Origin: Clostridia bacterium
GTDB lineage: Bacteria > Bacillota_A > Clostridia > Oscillospirales > CAG-272
Reading direction: 5' to 3'
Assembly: GCA_017466455.1 (NCBI GenBank)
Contig: JAFTUD010000001.1
Span: 104,892-168,891 of the forward strand
Length of the DNA stretch: 64,000 nucleotides
The notes beneath the pieces were generated by a model. That model did no database searches, had not been told where the DNA came from, and was given only the letters and a program-made list of their open reading frames with translations. Made by a program: the position numbers and the translations under genes. Shown here one piece after another: positions 32,826 to 40,822 of the stretch (its first letter is position 1; each line of letters opens with the position of its first letter).

Positions 32826-35075
32826 ATGAGAATATTTAAGCATAGACCCCTTGCTCTTGGGTGTTTTCTTTTTATTGCTTGTATGTATCTTGGATATTTC
32901 CTTGGAAATGTTTTTGATATTGTCCTGACTGTTTTGTCTGCCCTCGCCCTTGTAGCCACCACCCTCGTTGCTATCATTAAAAGAAAAAGCGACGCAGTGC
33001 TAAAGACCGTTATCAAGCTTCTGCCTACCTGCGTGTGCCTTCTGATTTGCGGAATTTGCGCACTTACAAGCTTTGAGGTGGATAGAAAAATCGCCCAAAA
33101 ATACGAAAACACCGATGTCGTAGCCGAAATACTTGTAACCGATGTCCGCTATTCAATGCCCTATGAAACGACCGTCATCGGCGAGCTTGAAATTGATGGC
33201 GACAAGCTCAAAATTCCCGTAACCCTGCCTAAAAACGAGATAGAAATAGGTGATAAAATCAAAGCAAGCGTAAGCCTTTACCCCTTTGCTGACGGCGAGA
33301 AAATCGGATATAGCGAAAAGGATTTTTATGCGGAAAGGGGAATGCTTTTGTTTGGCGAGGCTGAGGAATACGAGCTTGTTTCAAGGAACAACTTCGTTTT
33401 AAGCGCAGTCTTTACAAAAATCAATAATTTCCTCTCAAGCCACCTTCAAAAATGCGTAAATAACGACACATATACCCTTCTTTCGGCAATGCTACTCGGA
33501 AATAAGGACGCACTTGCCGATAATGTAAGGCGTGATTTTTCAAGACTTGGAATTAGCCACATTCTCGCCCTTAGCGGAATACATATCTCCCTGCTCACCT
33601 CAATGGCGTATGGATTTTTGGACCTTCTAAGGGTGAGAAAAAGCATAAAATATACCGTTCTTGTCGCAATCATAATTTCATTCACCGCGGTAACGGGCTT
33701 TTCTCAATCAGCCATAAGAGCAGGACTTATGCTCATCATCTTCTACATACTGTCCTTTTTCGGCTTCCGAAGGGATGGCGTAACCTCGCTTTTTGTGGCA
33801 GTTTTCCTAATCTGCGCCCTTGACCCGTATTCAATTATGTCAACAAGCTTGATTTTGTCCTTCCTTGCAATGCTCGGCTGTATTGCAAGCTCATATTTTT
33901 CAAGGCGTATAAAAATATTCAGGAAAATCAAGCCAAGGCTTCTTAAAAATACCGTTTTCAGCTTAATTTCATCAATCACAATTATGATTTTTACAATGCC
34001 AATGATGATAATTAAGTTTGATAATGTGTCTGTTTTTGCGCCATTTTTCAACATAATTTTCGTTCCGCTTCTTACTCTGCTTCTATATTTCGGACCGTTC
34101 ATTCTGCTAATCGGCTCAGTCCCGTACGCATCGTACATTTTCACACTTCCTGCCGAGCTTATAACCTCGCTTGCGCTTAAAATGTCCTCAAAAATAGCAA
34201 AGGCAGACTTCTTAACCCTCTCCTTTACAACCCCTGCCCACGCCGTTGGAATATGCGTGGCAGTGCTTGCGGTAATTTTGTTCTTTGCGCTTGATAAAAG
34301 GAAAATTAAGTATTCCGCCCTTACCTTAGCCCTCGGAATTGTAATTATGGCAGGGGCAAGCACCTATACCGTAATATCAAGAAATAACACCGTTTCAATA
34401 ACTGCATATGATAACCGTGCGAGCGACATTGTAGCAGTTGAAAGCGGAAATGATATCATGATAATAGAGGTTAGCGCGCCAAGCACAACCACAATGAAAA
34501 TGTCAAGCGCCCTTGCCTCGCATCTTGGATATTCCGATATAGACCTGTATGTTATGACTGATTATAGCTATCGCGCAGGGGTCGCCTTTGATGCACTGAC
34601 AGATGAAACAATCGTAAGAAGGGTTATGCTCCCCACCCCCGAAACCGAGCAGGAAGCAGAGCAGTGTGCCATCATTGAGCAAATAGCGTCAAAAAAGGGC
34701 GTATTGCTTGAAATTCTGCCAAACGGATGTGAAAATATCGCATTTAACGATACATTCCTTGACATAATGGAGTATGAAAGGGTAGGAATTTCGGTGAAAA
34801 GATGCGTTTCCTTCTCCGTTTCAACCGATAACGAAAGATTTACCTATCTTGGTGCGTCAAGCTATGAATGCGTAAGTAAATTTCCCGAGGCATATGCCAA
34901 GGCGTCGGATGTGCTTCTTTTCGGCTCATACGGTCCGCCGTATCACGAAAAATTCAAATTTGACCTTGAAAATGTAGACTATCTCGTTTTCCACGGAAAA
35001 AGCGCCGAGTTCTTCGACGGCGAAATCCCACAAGAAAAGCTCCGCCCGCATATGACAAAATTTGTGTTCAGATAA
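32826..35075 (+). CDS. comEC: ComEC/Rec2-family DNA uptake channel with a degenerate C-terminal domain
   Basis: ComEC forms the membrane channel for single-stranded DNA in natural transformation. The ATG at 32826 follows a GGGAGAGAAA site. The 749-residue protein has an N-terminal membrane/DUF4131-like part, the Competence domain with ISHILALSGIHISLL (about 245) and about eight more membrane helices, then a soluble C-terminal part (about 530-749) in the place of the metallo-beta-lactamase domain. That part lacks the HxHxDH metal motif: the equivalent stretch reads YVMTDYSYRAG. Nuclease activity is therefore unlikely. No comEA is adjacent, so competence in this organism is uncertain. Confidence 0.88.
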   Translation: MRIFKHRPLALGCFLFIACMYLGYFLGNVFDIVLTVLSALALVATTLVAIIKRKSDAVLKTVIKLLPTCVCLLICGICALTSFEVDRKIAQKYENTDVVAEILVTDVRYSMPYETTVIGELEIDGDKLKIPVTLPKNEIEIGDKIKASVSLYPFADGEKIGYSEKDFYAERGMLLFGEAEEYELVSRNNFVLSAVFTKINNFLSSHLQKCVNNDTYTLLSAMLLGNKDALADNVRRDFSRLGISHILALSGIHISLLTSMAYGFLDLLRVRKSIKYTVLVAIIISFTAVTGFSQSAIRAGLMLIIFYILSFFGFRRDGVTSLFVAVFLICALDPYSIMSTSLILSFLAMLGCIASSYFSRRIKIFRKIKPRLLKNTVFSLISSITIMIFTMPMMIIKFDNVSVFAPFFNIIFVPLLTLLLYFGPFILLIGSVPYASYIFTLPAELITSLALKMSSKIAKADFLTLSFTTPAHAVGICVAVLAVILFFALDKRKIKYSALTLALGIVIMAGASTYTVISRNNTVSITAYDNRASDIVAVESGNDIMIIEVSAPSTTTMKMSSALASHLGYSDIDLYVMTDYSYRAGVAFDALTDETIVRRVMLPTPETEQEAEQCAIIEQIASKKGVLLEILPNGCENIAFNDTFLDIMEYERVGISVKRCVSFSVSTDNERFTYLGASSYECVSKFPEAYAKASDVLLFGSYGPPYHEKFKFDLENVDYLVFHGKSAEFFDGEIPQEKLRPHMTKFVFR

Positions 35076-35084
35076 TTCAATCGT

Positions 35085-35480
35085 TTAGTGCGAGCTGTTT
35101 CCTCACGCTCCGAAGCCCCGAGTGCCTCGGTAGGCAAAATCCGCCTTTGTTTAGTATAAATTGCTTCCCCTCGCCCCGAGCAATATTCTAACTTATCATT
35201 CCGAACTCCGAATTCCGAACTCCGCATTTGCGATAGCACCGTTCCGAACTCCGCACTCCGCACTCCGCATTGCGACTCCCTACGGTCGCTTGCATAAGTT
35301 CCACTAAGCCAATCACACTTCGCCAAGGCTCGTGTTCTTGGACTGTCACTTATCCGCATTCCGCCCGAGTACCTCGGGTCGTAAACTCCGCTTTTGCTTA
35401 GTACAAGCTGTTTCCATTCGCTACGAAGCAGTTTTCTCCATTCCGAACTCCGCATTTGCATTAGCACCATTCCAAATTTT
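35085..35480. repeat. Intergenic heptamer-repeat island C (largest copy)
   Basis: The 490-bp gap between comEC and cotJA holds two copies of the hairpin block (about 35117-35180 and 35364-35437) and the 87-nt block (35272-35358) shared with island A. Three runs of A-Y-T-C-C-G-M heptamers lie at about 35199-35226, 35240-35272 and 35438-35458. No genuine gene is present. The last part before cotJA contains a GCTCCCACGGGAGC hairpin (about 35487-35500) that may end upstream transcription. Confidence 0.85.
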
Positions 35481-35568
35481 ACAAAAGCTCCCACGGGAGC
35501 TTTTGTGTCTTTATGGCGACTTTTGTCATATTATGTATTGAGCGAAAGCTCGAAAGGAGAAACAGAGA

Positions 35569-35886
35569 ATGGAAAGAAATTCAAGAGGTCATGAAAATGA
35601 CTATCAACAATTCTCAAATTTTTTAAGAGGCAGAAGAAGCGACGCCACAACGCCCTGCAATAGCTCGCCGTCACCCGTAGCTCCGAAGCCAAACTGTCAA
35701 AATAACAGCTACACCACCCGCCCTGTTGCAATGGTTTATCCCGTAATGCAGGAGTGGAAAAGCATCTACGACCCCGAAATTGCCCTGATCAACGGAACAA
35801 TCTTTGAGGAGCTTAATAAGCCCTTCTATATGTCGGGATGCTCTCAAAACGGAGGATGTCGCGGAAAGGGAGGCGCACAATGGTAA
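35569..35886 (+). CDS. cotJA: Spore coat-associated protein CotJA
   Basis: The 105-residue protein has the CotJA core PVAMVYPVMQEWKSIYDPE and GTIFEELNKPFY (about 57-92), preceded by a proline/serine/asparagine-rich N-terminal extension and followed by a cysteine/glycine tail. CotJA, CotJB and CotJC form a spore coat polypeptide set made in the mother cell under the sigma-E programme in Bacillus. An AAAGGAG site precedes the ATG. Its stop overlaps the start of cotJB. This operon is the clearest sign that the organism forms endospores. Confidence 0.93.
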   Translation: MERNSRGHENDYQQFSNFLRGRRSDATTPCNSSPSPVAPKPNCQNNSYTTRPVAMVYPVMQEWKSIYDPEIALINGTIFEELNKPFYMSGCSQNGGCRGKGGAQW

Positions 35887-36143
35887 ATAACAACGCAAAC
35901 CGCGCACGCCTTATGCGCCAGCTCCAGATGTATTCCTTCGCAGTCTATGATGCACGCCTGTATCTTGACTCTCACCCACAATCAAAATCCGCCCTTGAAT
36001 TCTATAACAAGTATAAAAGGCTTGAGCAAAATGCTATGGCGGAGTATGAGGCACGCTACGGAAAAATTGCCCTTGACGGACAAGAAGGCTCTTGGCAATG
36101 GATCGAAGGACCTTGGCCATGGCAAAATGAGGAGGTAAAATAA
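35880..36143 (+). CDS. cotJB: Spore coat protein CotJB
   Basis: The 87-residue helical protein carries the CotJB pattern LQMYSFAVYDARLYLDSHPQ (about 11-30), then YNKYKRL and YEARYGK. The ATG at 35880 follows GGGAGG and overlaps the cotJA stop codon; an upstream ATG at 35838 would overlap cotJA by 49 bases and is less likely. The C-terminal EGPWPWQNE tail is typical of the family. Confidence 0.93.
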   Translation: MVNNNANRARLMRQLQMYSFAVYDARLYLDSHPQSKSALEFYNKYKRLEQNAMAEYEARYGKIALDGQEGSWQWIEGPWPWQNEEVK

Positions 36144-36761
36144 ATGTTTCAGTACGAAAAAAAGCTTCAATACCCCGTAAACATCAAAACCCCTAACCCT
36201 AAGTACGCAAGCATCATTATAAGCCAAATAGGCGGTCCTGACGGTGAAATAGGCGCATCGCTTCGCTACCTCACCCAAAGAATAGCGATGCCGTATCCGC
36301 AAATTGTCGGAATTTTAACCGATGTGGGAGTAGAGGAGCTCGGACATGTGGAAATGGTATCCGCAATCATCTATCAGCTCACTAAAAACCTCACACAGGA
36401 GCAAATTCGCCAAAACGGCTTTGACACCTACTTCGTAGACCATACAACGGGCGTGTATCCAACCTCAGCCTCAGGCTTCCCATATACCGCCGCCGCTATG
36501 GCATCAAAGGGTGATGTTTTAACAGACCTGCACGAGGATTTAGCCGCCGAGCAGAAGGCGCGTACAACCTATGATAATATCCTTCGTTTAGTTGATGACC
36601 CCGATGTGTGCGATGCAATCAAGTTCCTAAGAGCAAGAGAGGTCGTTCACTATCAACGCTTTGCCGAGGCGCTTGGCTTGGCGCAGGATAAAATGGATGA
36701 GAAAAACTTCTACGGCTATAACCCCGCCTTTGATAAAGCCTCACCGTTTGCAAGAAAATAA
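36144..36761 (+). CDS. cotJC: Spore coat protein CotJC, manganese-catalase-like
   Basis: The 205-residue ferritin-like four-helix protein of the manganese catalase family has YPQIVGILTDVGVEELGHVEM near 50-70 and DLHEDLAAEQKARTTYD near 135, containing the acidic and histidine ligands of a di-manganese site. It starts directly after the cotJB stop codon. Whether it acts as a catalase in the spore or only as a coat component is not settled for the family. A terminator ends the operon. Confidence 0.94.
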   Translation: MFQYEKKLQYPVNIKTPNPKYASIIISQIGGPDGEIGASLRYLTQRIAMPYPQIVGILTDVGVEELGHVEMVSAIIYQLTKNLTQEQIRQNGFDTYFVDHTTGVYPTSASGFPYTAAAMASKGDVLTDLHEDLAAEQKARTTYDNILRLVDDPDVCDAIKFLRAREVVHYQRFAEALGLAQDKMDEKNFYGYNPAFDKASPFARK

Positions 36762-36775
36762 TCCAAAATCAATCA

Positions 36776-36800
36776 AAAAGCACGGAAACCCGTGCTTTTT
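36776..36800 (+). terminator. cotJABC terminator
   Basis: AAAAAGCACGG pairs with CCGTGCTTTTT around a 4-nt loop. Confidence 0.9.
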
Positions 36801-36804
36801 GTGT

Positions 36805-36953
36805 TGCGTGCGAAAAGTTTACAATTTGTTCACAATTTGTATAAAATAACCAAAATACTCATCGATCAACAAAATATCAAGCCGAAAACCCCGTCACATT
36901 CCAAGCTCTAAAGTAGAAAAATTGCAAGATTTTTGTGCAAAATAAACAAAAAT
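36805..36953 (+). promoter_or_regulatory. Duplicated upstream region with possible distal promoter and inverted repeat (giant gene 1)
   Basis: Much of this stretch is repeated before the other giant gene (44957-45109). TTTACA (36818-36823), 16 bp and TATAAA (36840-36845) may be a second promoter. ACAATTTGT occurs twice in tandem. TTTTTGTG (36930-36937), 7 bp and AACAAAAA (36945-36952) form an imperfect inverted repeat just before the G tract. Confidence 0.55.
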
Positions 36954-36954
36954 A

Positions 36955-37011
36955 GGGGGGGGGGGTTCATTTTTTGTGCAACTTGACAAAATCTCGTGTA
37001 TGTGATATTAT
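36955..37011 (+). promoter_or_regulatory. G11 tract and promoter of giant surface gene 1
   Basis: Eleven consecutive G (36955-36965) lie 17 bp before TTGACA (36983-36988), which is followed by a 17-bp spacer and TATTAT (37006-37011). This is a near-consensus promoter. A change in G-tract length would move everything upstream relative to the polymerase site. Confidence 0.8.
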
Positions 37012-37035
37012 AAATCATATAAAATTTTAATGCCC

Positions 37036-37051
37036 GCGGGGGCGTCCCCGC
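37036..37051 (+). promoter_or_regulatory. GC-rich leader hairpin abutting the ribosome binding site (giant gene 1)
   Basis: GCGGGG-GCGT-CCCCGC forms a 6-bp GC stem, with the AAGGAGG site starting at the next base. The same hairpin and flanks precede the gene at 45222. Confidence 0.75.
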
Positions 37052-37064
37052 AAGGAGGAAAAAT

Positions 37065-40000
37065 ATGAAAAGAGCAATTAAACTCAGCATCGTTCTTCTA
37101 ATGGTAGCAATGCTTTGTGCTTTGTTTACGGTGTTCGCATCAGCCGAACAGTATACCGTAACGTATTCGTATCGCAACAGTGGTAACAGTTGGGATTCAA
37201 GCACAAGCGAAAAAACCGCGGACGATGGAACAATCACACTTCCGGACAGGAAAAGTACCGTTACAGAGGGCAAGACCTTCTATGGATGGTTTACCGATGA
37301 CGGAAAATTTTATGAGGTTGGTGAAACCGTAAGACTTACTGCCAATACCACTTTCATAGAAGCAAATGCTTTTGAGATAAATTCTCAAGAGGATGCTGCA
37401 AGCATTTTGACCAAAAAGGGTGGGCAAATTGTTCGGCTTAACTGTGACCTCAGTTACACATCTCAAATAGACTGGGATGAATGGACTACTCACCGAATTG
37501 ACCTTAACGGACACACTATCACCATTGTAAACACCTCTACCAATGACAACTCGGGCTCGGGTATGTATATAAAAAGAGGTGGCATCAGATTTTTCAACTC
37601 TAACGAAAAAGAAGCAAAAATCATTGCAAGCGTTAAAGACGGACTTGGACTTTTACGTGTAGAGCCTCACGGATACGGTGACGGCAGAAATCATAGATTG
37701 CTAATAGGTCCAAACGTATATGCCGAGTGTAACGAATCTCTCGTTTATACGTGGAATTCTTATACGGGTGATCAAACAATAGAATCTCCAAAGGTTCAAA
37801 TCTACGGAAGAAGTAAATCGGAAACACTAATTAGATTTTCAAAAGTAGACCTTGTAACAGTAGAGGCTCAGGTTACAATCTATGACGGTGCAGAGGTTGA
37901 AATCACAGGTAACACGTGGTGGGATAGATACAATACGTCTCAAACAAAAAAAGTAGGCGTGTTGACAATCGGTAACGCCAAGGTTACAGTGGCAGATCCT
38001 GCAAACTTTGACTGGAAAGTAGACCTTACAGCATTCAATTTCAACGTAACGGGCGGAACGTATAACGTAAAAATTCCGGACGGAATTTTGAAATATGGAT
38101 ACGATGATGTATATGACGCCGAAACGGAACGTTACAACGTTCAATTCGTGCCTTGCGATCTTGAAGGCTCAAACGGTGAGCATACATTCAAGATTCAAGA
38201 GCCGTTCAATGAAATGAGCGCAACCTGTGACGCAAGCGGGTATCATTATTATAGATGTATGTGTGGCTCATATTATGTTGACGAAGTTAGCGCACTCGGA
38301 CATAGCTACACCGCAGTTACAATAGAAAAGATCGCAACCGCAACTGAAAACGGTATTAAGCGCGTAACCTGCGAAAACTGTGATGATAGCTACACCTATG
38401 AATATTCATTTGACCCGGGTGACCAAACAATCACAATCGTTGTAAAAACCGAGGGCGGAAATAAGGAAATCACCGCACTTGTAAAGGATTTGTATAACTA
38501 CACAGTAAGCGAGGACTTGTCAGGCTTCGTAGCATCCTTTGACTCCGTAAAGACCTTCGCTGACCCCGATAATGCTGAAACAACATATACAATAGCAAAT
38601 ATCGTTAAGCTCGTTGTTCCGGCAGGCTTTACAAGCATTAAGACAGGCGCAATCAAAAACGCAACAGCCCTTGAGGAAATCGTTCTTCTTGATGGCGCAA
38701 ATTTAACCTTCGCAAGCAAGTCAATTGACAACTGTACCGCACTCAATTCAATCGTTCTTGGCGATTGCACAGTTACCTTCAGTGGTAACACAATCAACGG
38801 TAACACCGCTGACCTTACAATTGATGCAAGCAAGGCAAATGTAACAACTCTTACAAGCGCGTTTGAGGGTAAATCCACCCTTAAGCACTTCGTAATGGGA
38901 ACAGGCAAATCTTATGACTTCGCCGCAAGCACCTTCAAGACCGCAGGCATTGAGGAATTTGTAGTTCCTGACTACGCAACCTTGAAGGCAGCATACGCAA
39001 CCTGCTATCAAGCAAACAACCTTAAATATGTCTACATCGGTCGCGGAATTACCTCTATTGATAACATCTTTGACCAATGCTACTATATGCAAACAATCGT
39101 TCTTATGGATGTTACAAACATCACAGGACAATATTTCGCATGCCTTGCAAATAAGGGCGAGGATGTGCTCAGAATTTATCACCACGGCACCAGCCTTTCC
39201 ACGGGAAATAATTTCCTTTACCAGTCCCACGGTGTAATCCTTTACACCAACGCAACAGGCTGGAAGGGCTCAATGAGCTCGTGCAGTGCAATTACAAAAA
39301 CCGTTGGTGGCGTTGATGTTGAATATCCCGCATACACCATAGTTAAGGGTATTCCTCACCAATACATCGAGGGTGGCGTTGATGCAACCTGTACCGCAAT
39401 GGGCTCAACAGGATATACAACCGACTGTCCCTGCGGAGTAGTAGCAGACGCAACATATACAACATATAAGGGCGTAAACGCAGGCACAGCAGTAAACGGA
39501 ACAACAGTTACCGAGGGCTCAATTACCGTTGGTACAACAACCCCTGCACTCGGTCACGAGTTCTATGAAAATGACGCTGAAAAGCAAATTATCGTTTCAA
39601 CAACCCCTGCAACCTGTATTAAGGATGCAACAATAACCTATAAGTGCGTTCGTTGCGACGAAACAAAGACAGTCGTTCAAGAGGACACCGCAACAGGACA
39701 CACTCCCGAGGCTGAATGGACAGTAACCCTTGAGCCAACCTGCGCAGCCGATGGCTTCAAGCAAAAGATTTGTACAGTATGTAACACACTCGCTGAGGGT
39801 GAAGTTATCCCCGCAATCGGTCACCAAGCAAGCGGAGAATGGGTAACAATTCAAGAGGCTACCTGCTCCGTTGGCGCAACAAGAGTTCAATATTGTAAGA
39901 ACGAGGGCTGTGGCTTCGTAGCTCTTAGCGAAACAACCGAGCCAAACGGACACACCCCAAGCACCGAATGGACAGTAACAGTTCCTGCAACCTGTGAAAA

Positions 40001-40682
40001 GGCAGGCGAAAAGGAAAACCGTTGCACCGTTTGCCGTGCTGTCATTGAGGTAGTAGTAATCGACGCTCTCGGTCACGAATTTGATATTGCCGATGGCGCA
40101 GTCGTAAACGCAATTACCTATTCAAACGGCTTTGATAAGAACGGTATGGTATTCACAAAATGCGCCCGTTGCGATGCAACAAACGAGGGCGAATGTGAGC
40201 CAATCTTCACAGCAAAGGGCTACTCACTAAGCGCTGACAGAACAGGACTTAACGGTGGCTTCTCAATCAATGTTGATATGCTCACCGCATACGAAAGCTT
40301 GAATCCTGCACTTAACTTCGGTATTGTAATCGCAAACGCAAATAGCTTCGCAGGCGCGTCCTTCTTCAATGCTGAAAATAAGGTAAACAGTGAAAAATCA
40401 GTCGTTGCCGAGGCAAAGGAAAGAGGCTTCTCAAGCTTTGACTGCTCAATAAACGGCTTTGGCGCAAACTCAGGCACACTCGAGCTCGTTATTACTATGT
40501 ATGTAATCGATGCCGAGGGCAATGTAACCTATGTTCAAGCTCAAAATGACTACGCAAACGCAGTCGGCGAGGAAAAAATCGCAGACGGCATATTCACAAG
40601 CGTAACTCTTGATCTTGTAAAGGCAAACATTCCCGAGCCCGCATCAAACGACGCGCTTCTTCCCTCAAACGATGAGGAATAA
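37065..40682 (+). CDS. Giant secreted surface protein 1 (1205 aa) with repeat modules
   Basis: The signal peptide (1 to about 27, ending VFASA) is followed by an InlB/Flg_new-like beta repeat with KTFYGWFTDDGKFY (about 28-100). Next come a beta-helix-like region beginning at LNGHTITI (about 145-370), a His/Cys module (about 385-450), BspA/LRR_5 repeats (about 495-770), three to four His/Cys modules of the form GH-x-C-x-CxxC-x-GH (about 770-1045), and the shared C-terminal module from residue 1047 (FTAKGYS) to about 1190. The end is ALLPSNDEE. No anchor motif is visible. It has a paralogue of the same architecture at 45222-48875, the closest relative in the window. The role in adhesion or matrix is inferred. 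The G-tract promoter suggests variable expression. Confidence 0.88.
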   Translation: MKRAIKLSIVLLMVAMLCALFTVFASAEQYTVTYSYRNSGNSWDSSTSEKTADDGTITLPDRKSTVTEGKTFYGWFTDDGKFYEVGETVRLTANTTFIEANAFEINSQEDAASILTKKGGQIVRLNCDLSYTSQIDWDEWTTHRIDLNGHTITIVNTSTNDNSGSGMYIKRGGIRFFNSNEKEAKIIASVKDGLGLLRVEPHGYGDGRNHRLLIGPNVYAECNESLVYTWNSYTGDQTIESPKVQIYGRSKSETLIRFSKVDLVTVEAQVTIYDGAEVEITGNTWWDRYNTSQTKKVGVLTIGNAKVTVADPANFDWKVDLTAFNFNVTGGTYNVKIPDGILKYGYDDVYDAETERYNVQFVPCDLEGSNGEHTFKIQEPFNEMSATCDASGYHYYRCMCGSYYVDEVSALGHSYTAVTIEKIATATENGIKRVTCENCDDSYTYEYSFDPGDQTITIVVKTEGGNKEITALVKDLYNYTVSEDLSGFVASFDSVKTFADPDNAETTYTIANIVKLVVPAGFTSIKTGAIKNATALEEIVLLDGANLTFASKSIDNCTALNSIVLGDCTVTFSGNTINGNTADLTIDASKANVTTLTSAFEGKSTLKHFVMGTGKSYDFAASTFKTAGIEEFVVPDYATLKAAYATCYQANNLKYVYIGRGITSIDNIFDQCYYMQTIVLMDVTNITGQYFACLANKGEDVLRIYHHGTSLSTGNNFLYQSHGVILYTNATGWKGSMSSCSAITKTVGGVDVEYPAYTIVKGIPHQYIEGGVDATCTAMGSTGYTTDCPCGVVADATYTTYKGVNAGTAVNGTTVTEGSITVGTTTPALGHEFYENDAEKQIIVSTTPATCIKDATITYKCVRCDETKTVVQEDTATGHTPEAEWTVTLEPTCAADGFKQKICTVCNTLAEGEVIPAIGHQASGEWVTIQEATCSVGATRVQYCKNEGCGFVALSETTEPNGHTPSTEWTVTVPATCEKAGEKENRCTVCRAVIEVVVIDALGHEFDIADGAVVNAITYSNGFDKNGMVFTKCARCDATNEGECEPIFTAKGYSLSADRTGLNGGFSINVDMLTAYESLNPALNFGIVIANANSFAGASFFNAENKVNSEKSVVAEAKERGFSSFDCSINGFGANSGTLELVITMYVIDAEGNVTYVQAQNDYANAVGEEKIADGIFTSVTLDLVKANIPEPASNDALLPSNDEE

Positions 40683-40691
40683 TTAAAAAAC

Positions 40692-40725
40692 ACGAAAATC
40701 ACCGCATTTGCGGTGATTTTCTTTT
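40692..40725 (+). terminator. Terminator of giant surface gene 1
   Basis: GAAAATCACCGCA pairs with TGCGGTGATTTTC and T residues follow. Confidence 0.9.
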
Positions 40726-40754
40726 AATATATAAAAAATTATATACTAAAAAGA

Positions 40755-40783
40755 TTGACATTAAAGAAAATAAGTGATAAAAT
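40755..40783 (+). promoter_or_regulatory. Promoter of the lysR-nadK-nfnAB operon
   Basis: TTGACA (40755-40760), a 17-bp spacer and TAAAAT (40778-40783) lie 39 bp before the LysR gene. Confidence 0.75.
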
Positions 40784-40822
40784 TACATAAAGCAAAATAT
40801 TTATCCTAAGGACGGGCAAAAA

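Noticed and set aside
35100..35470. Possible CRISPR array in the repeat-rich gap before cotJA
   Set aside because: The repeats are contiguous 7-mers without unique spacers of uniform length, and no cas gene is present.
36144..36761. Calling cotJC simply a manganese catalase
   Set aside because: It belongs to that fold family, but its position after cotJA and cotJB and its length identify it as the CotJC coat protein; catalase activity is not proven.
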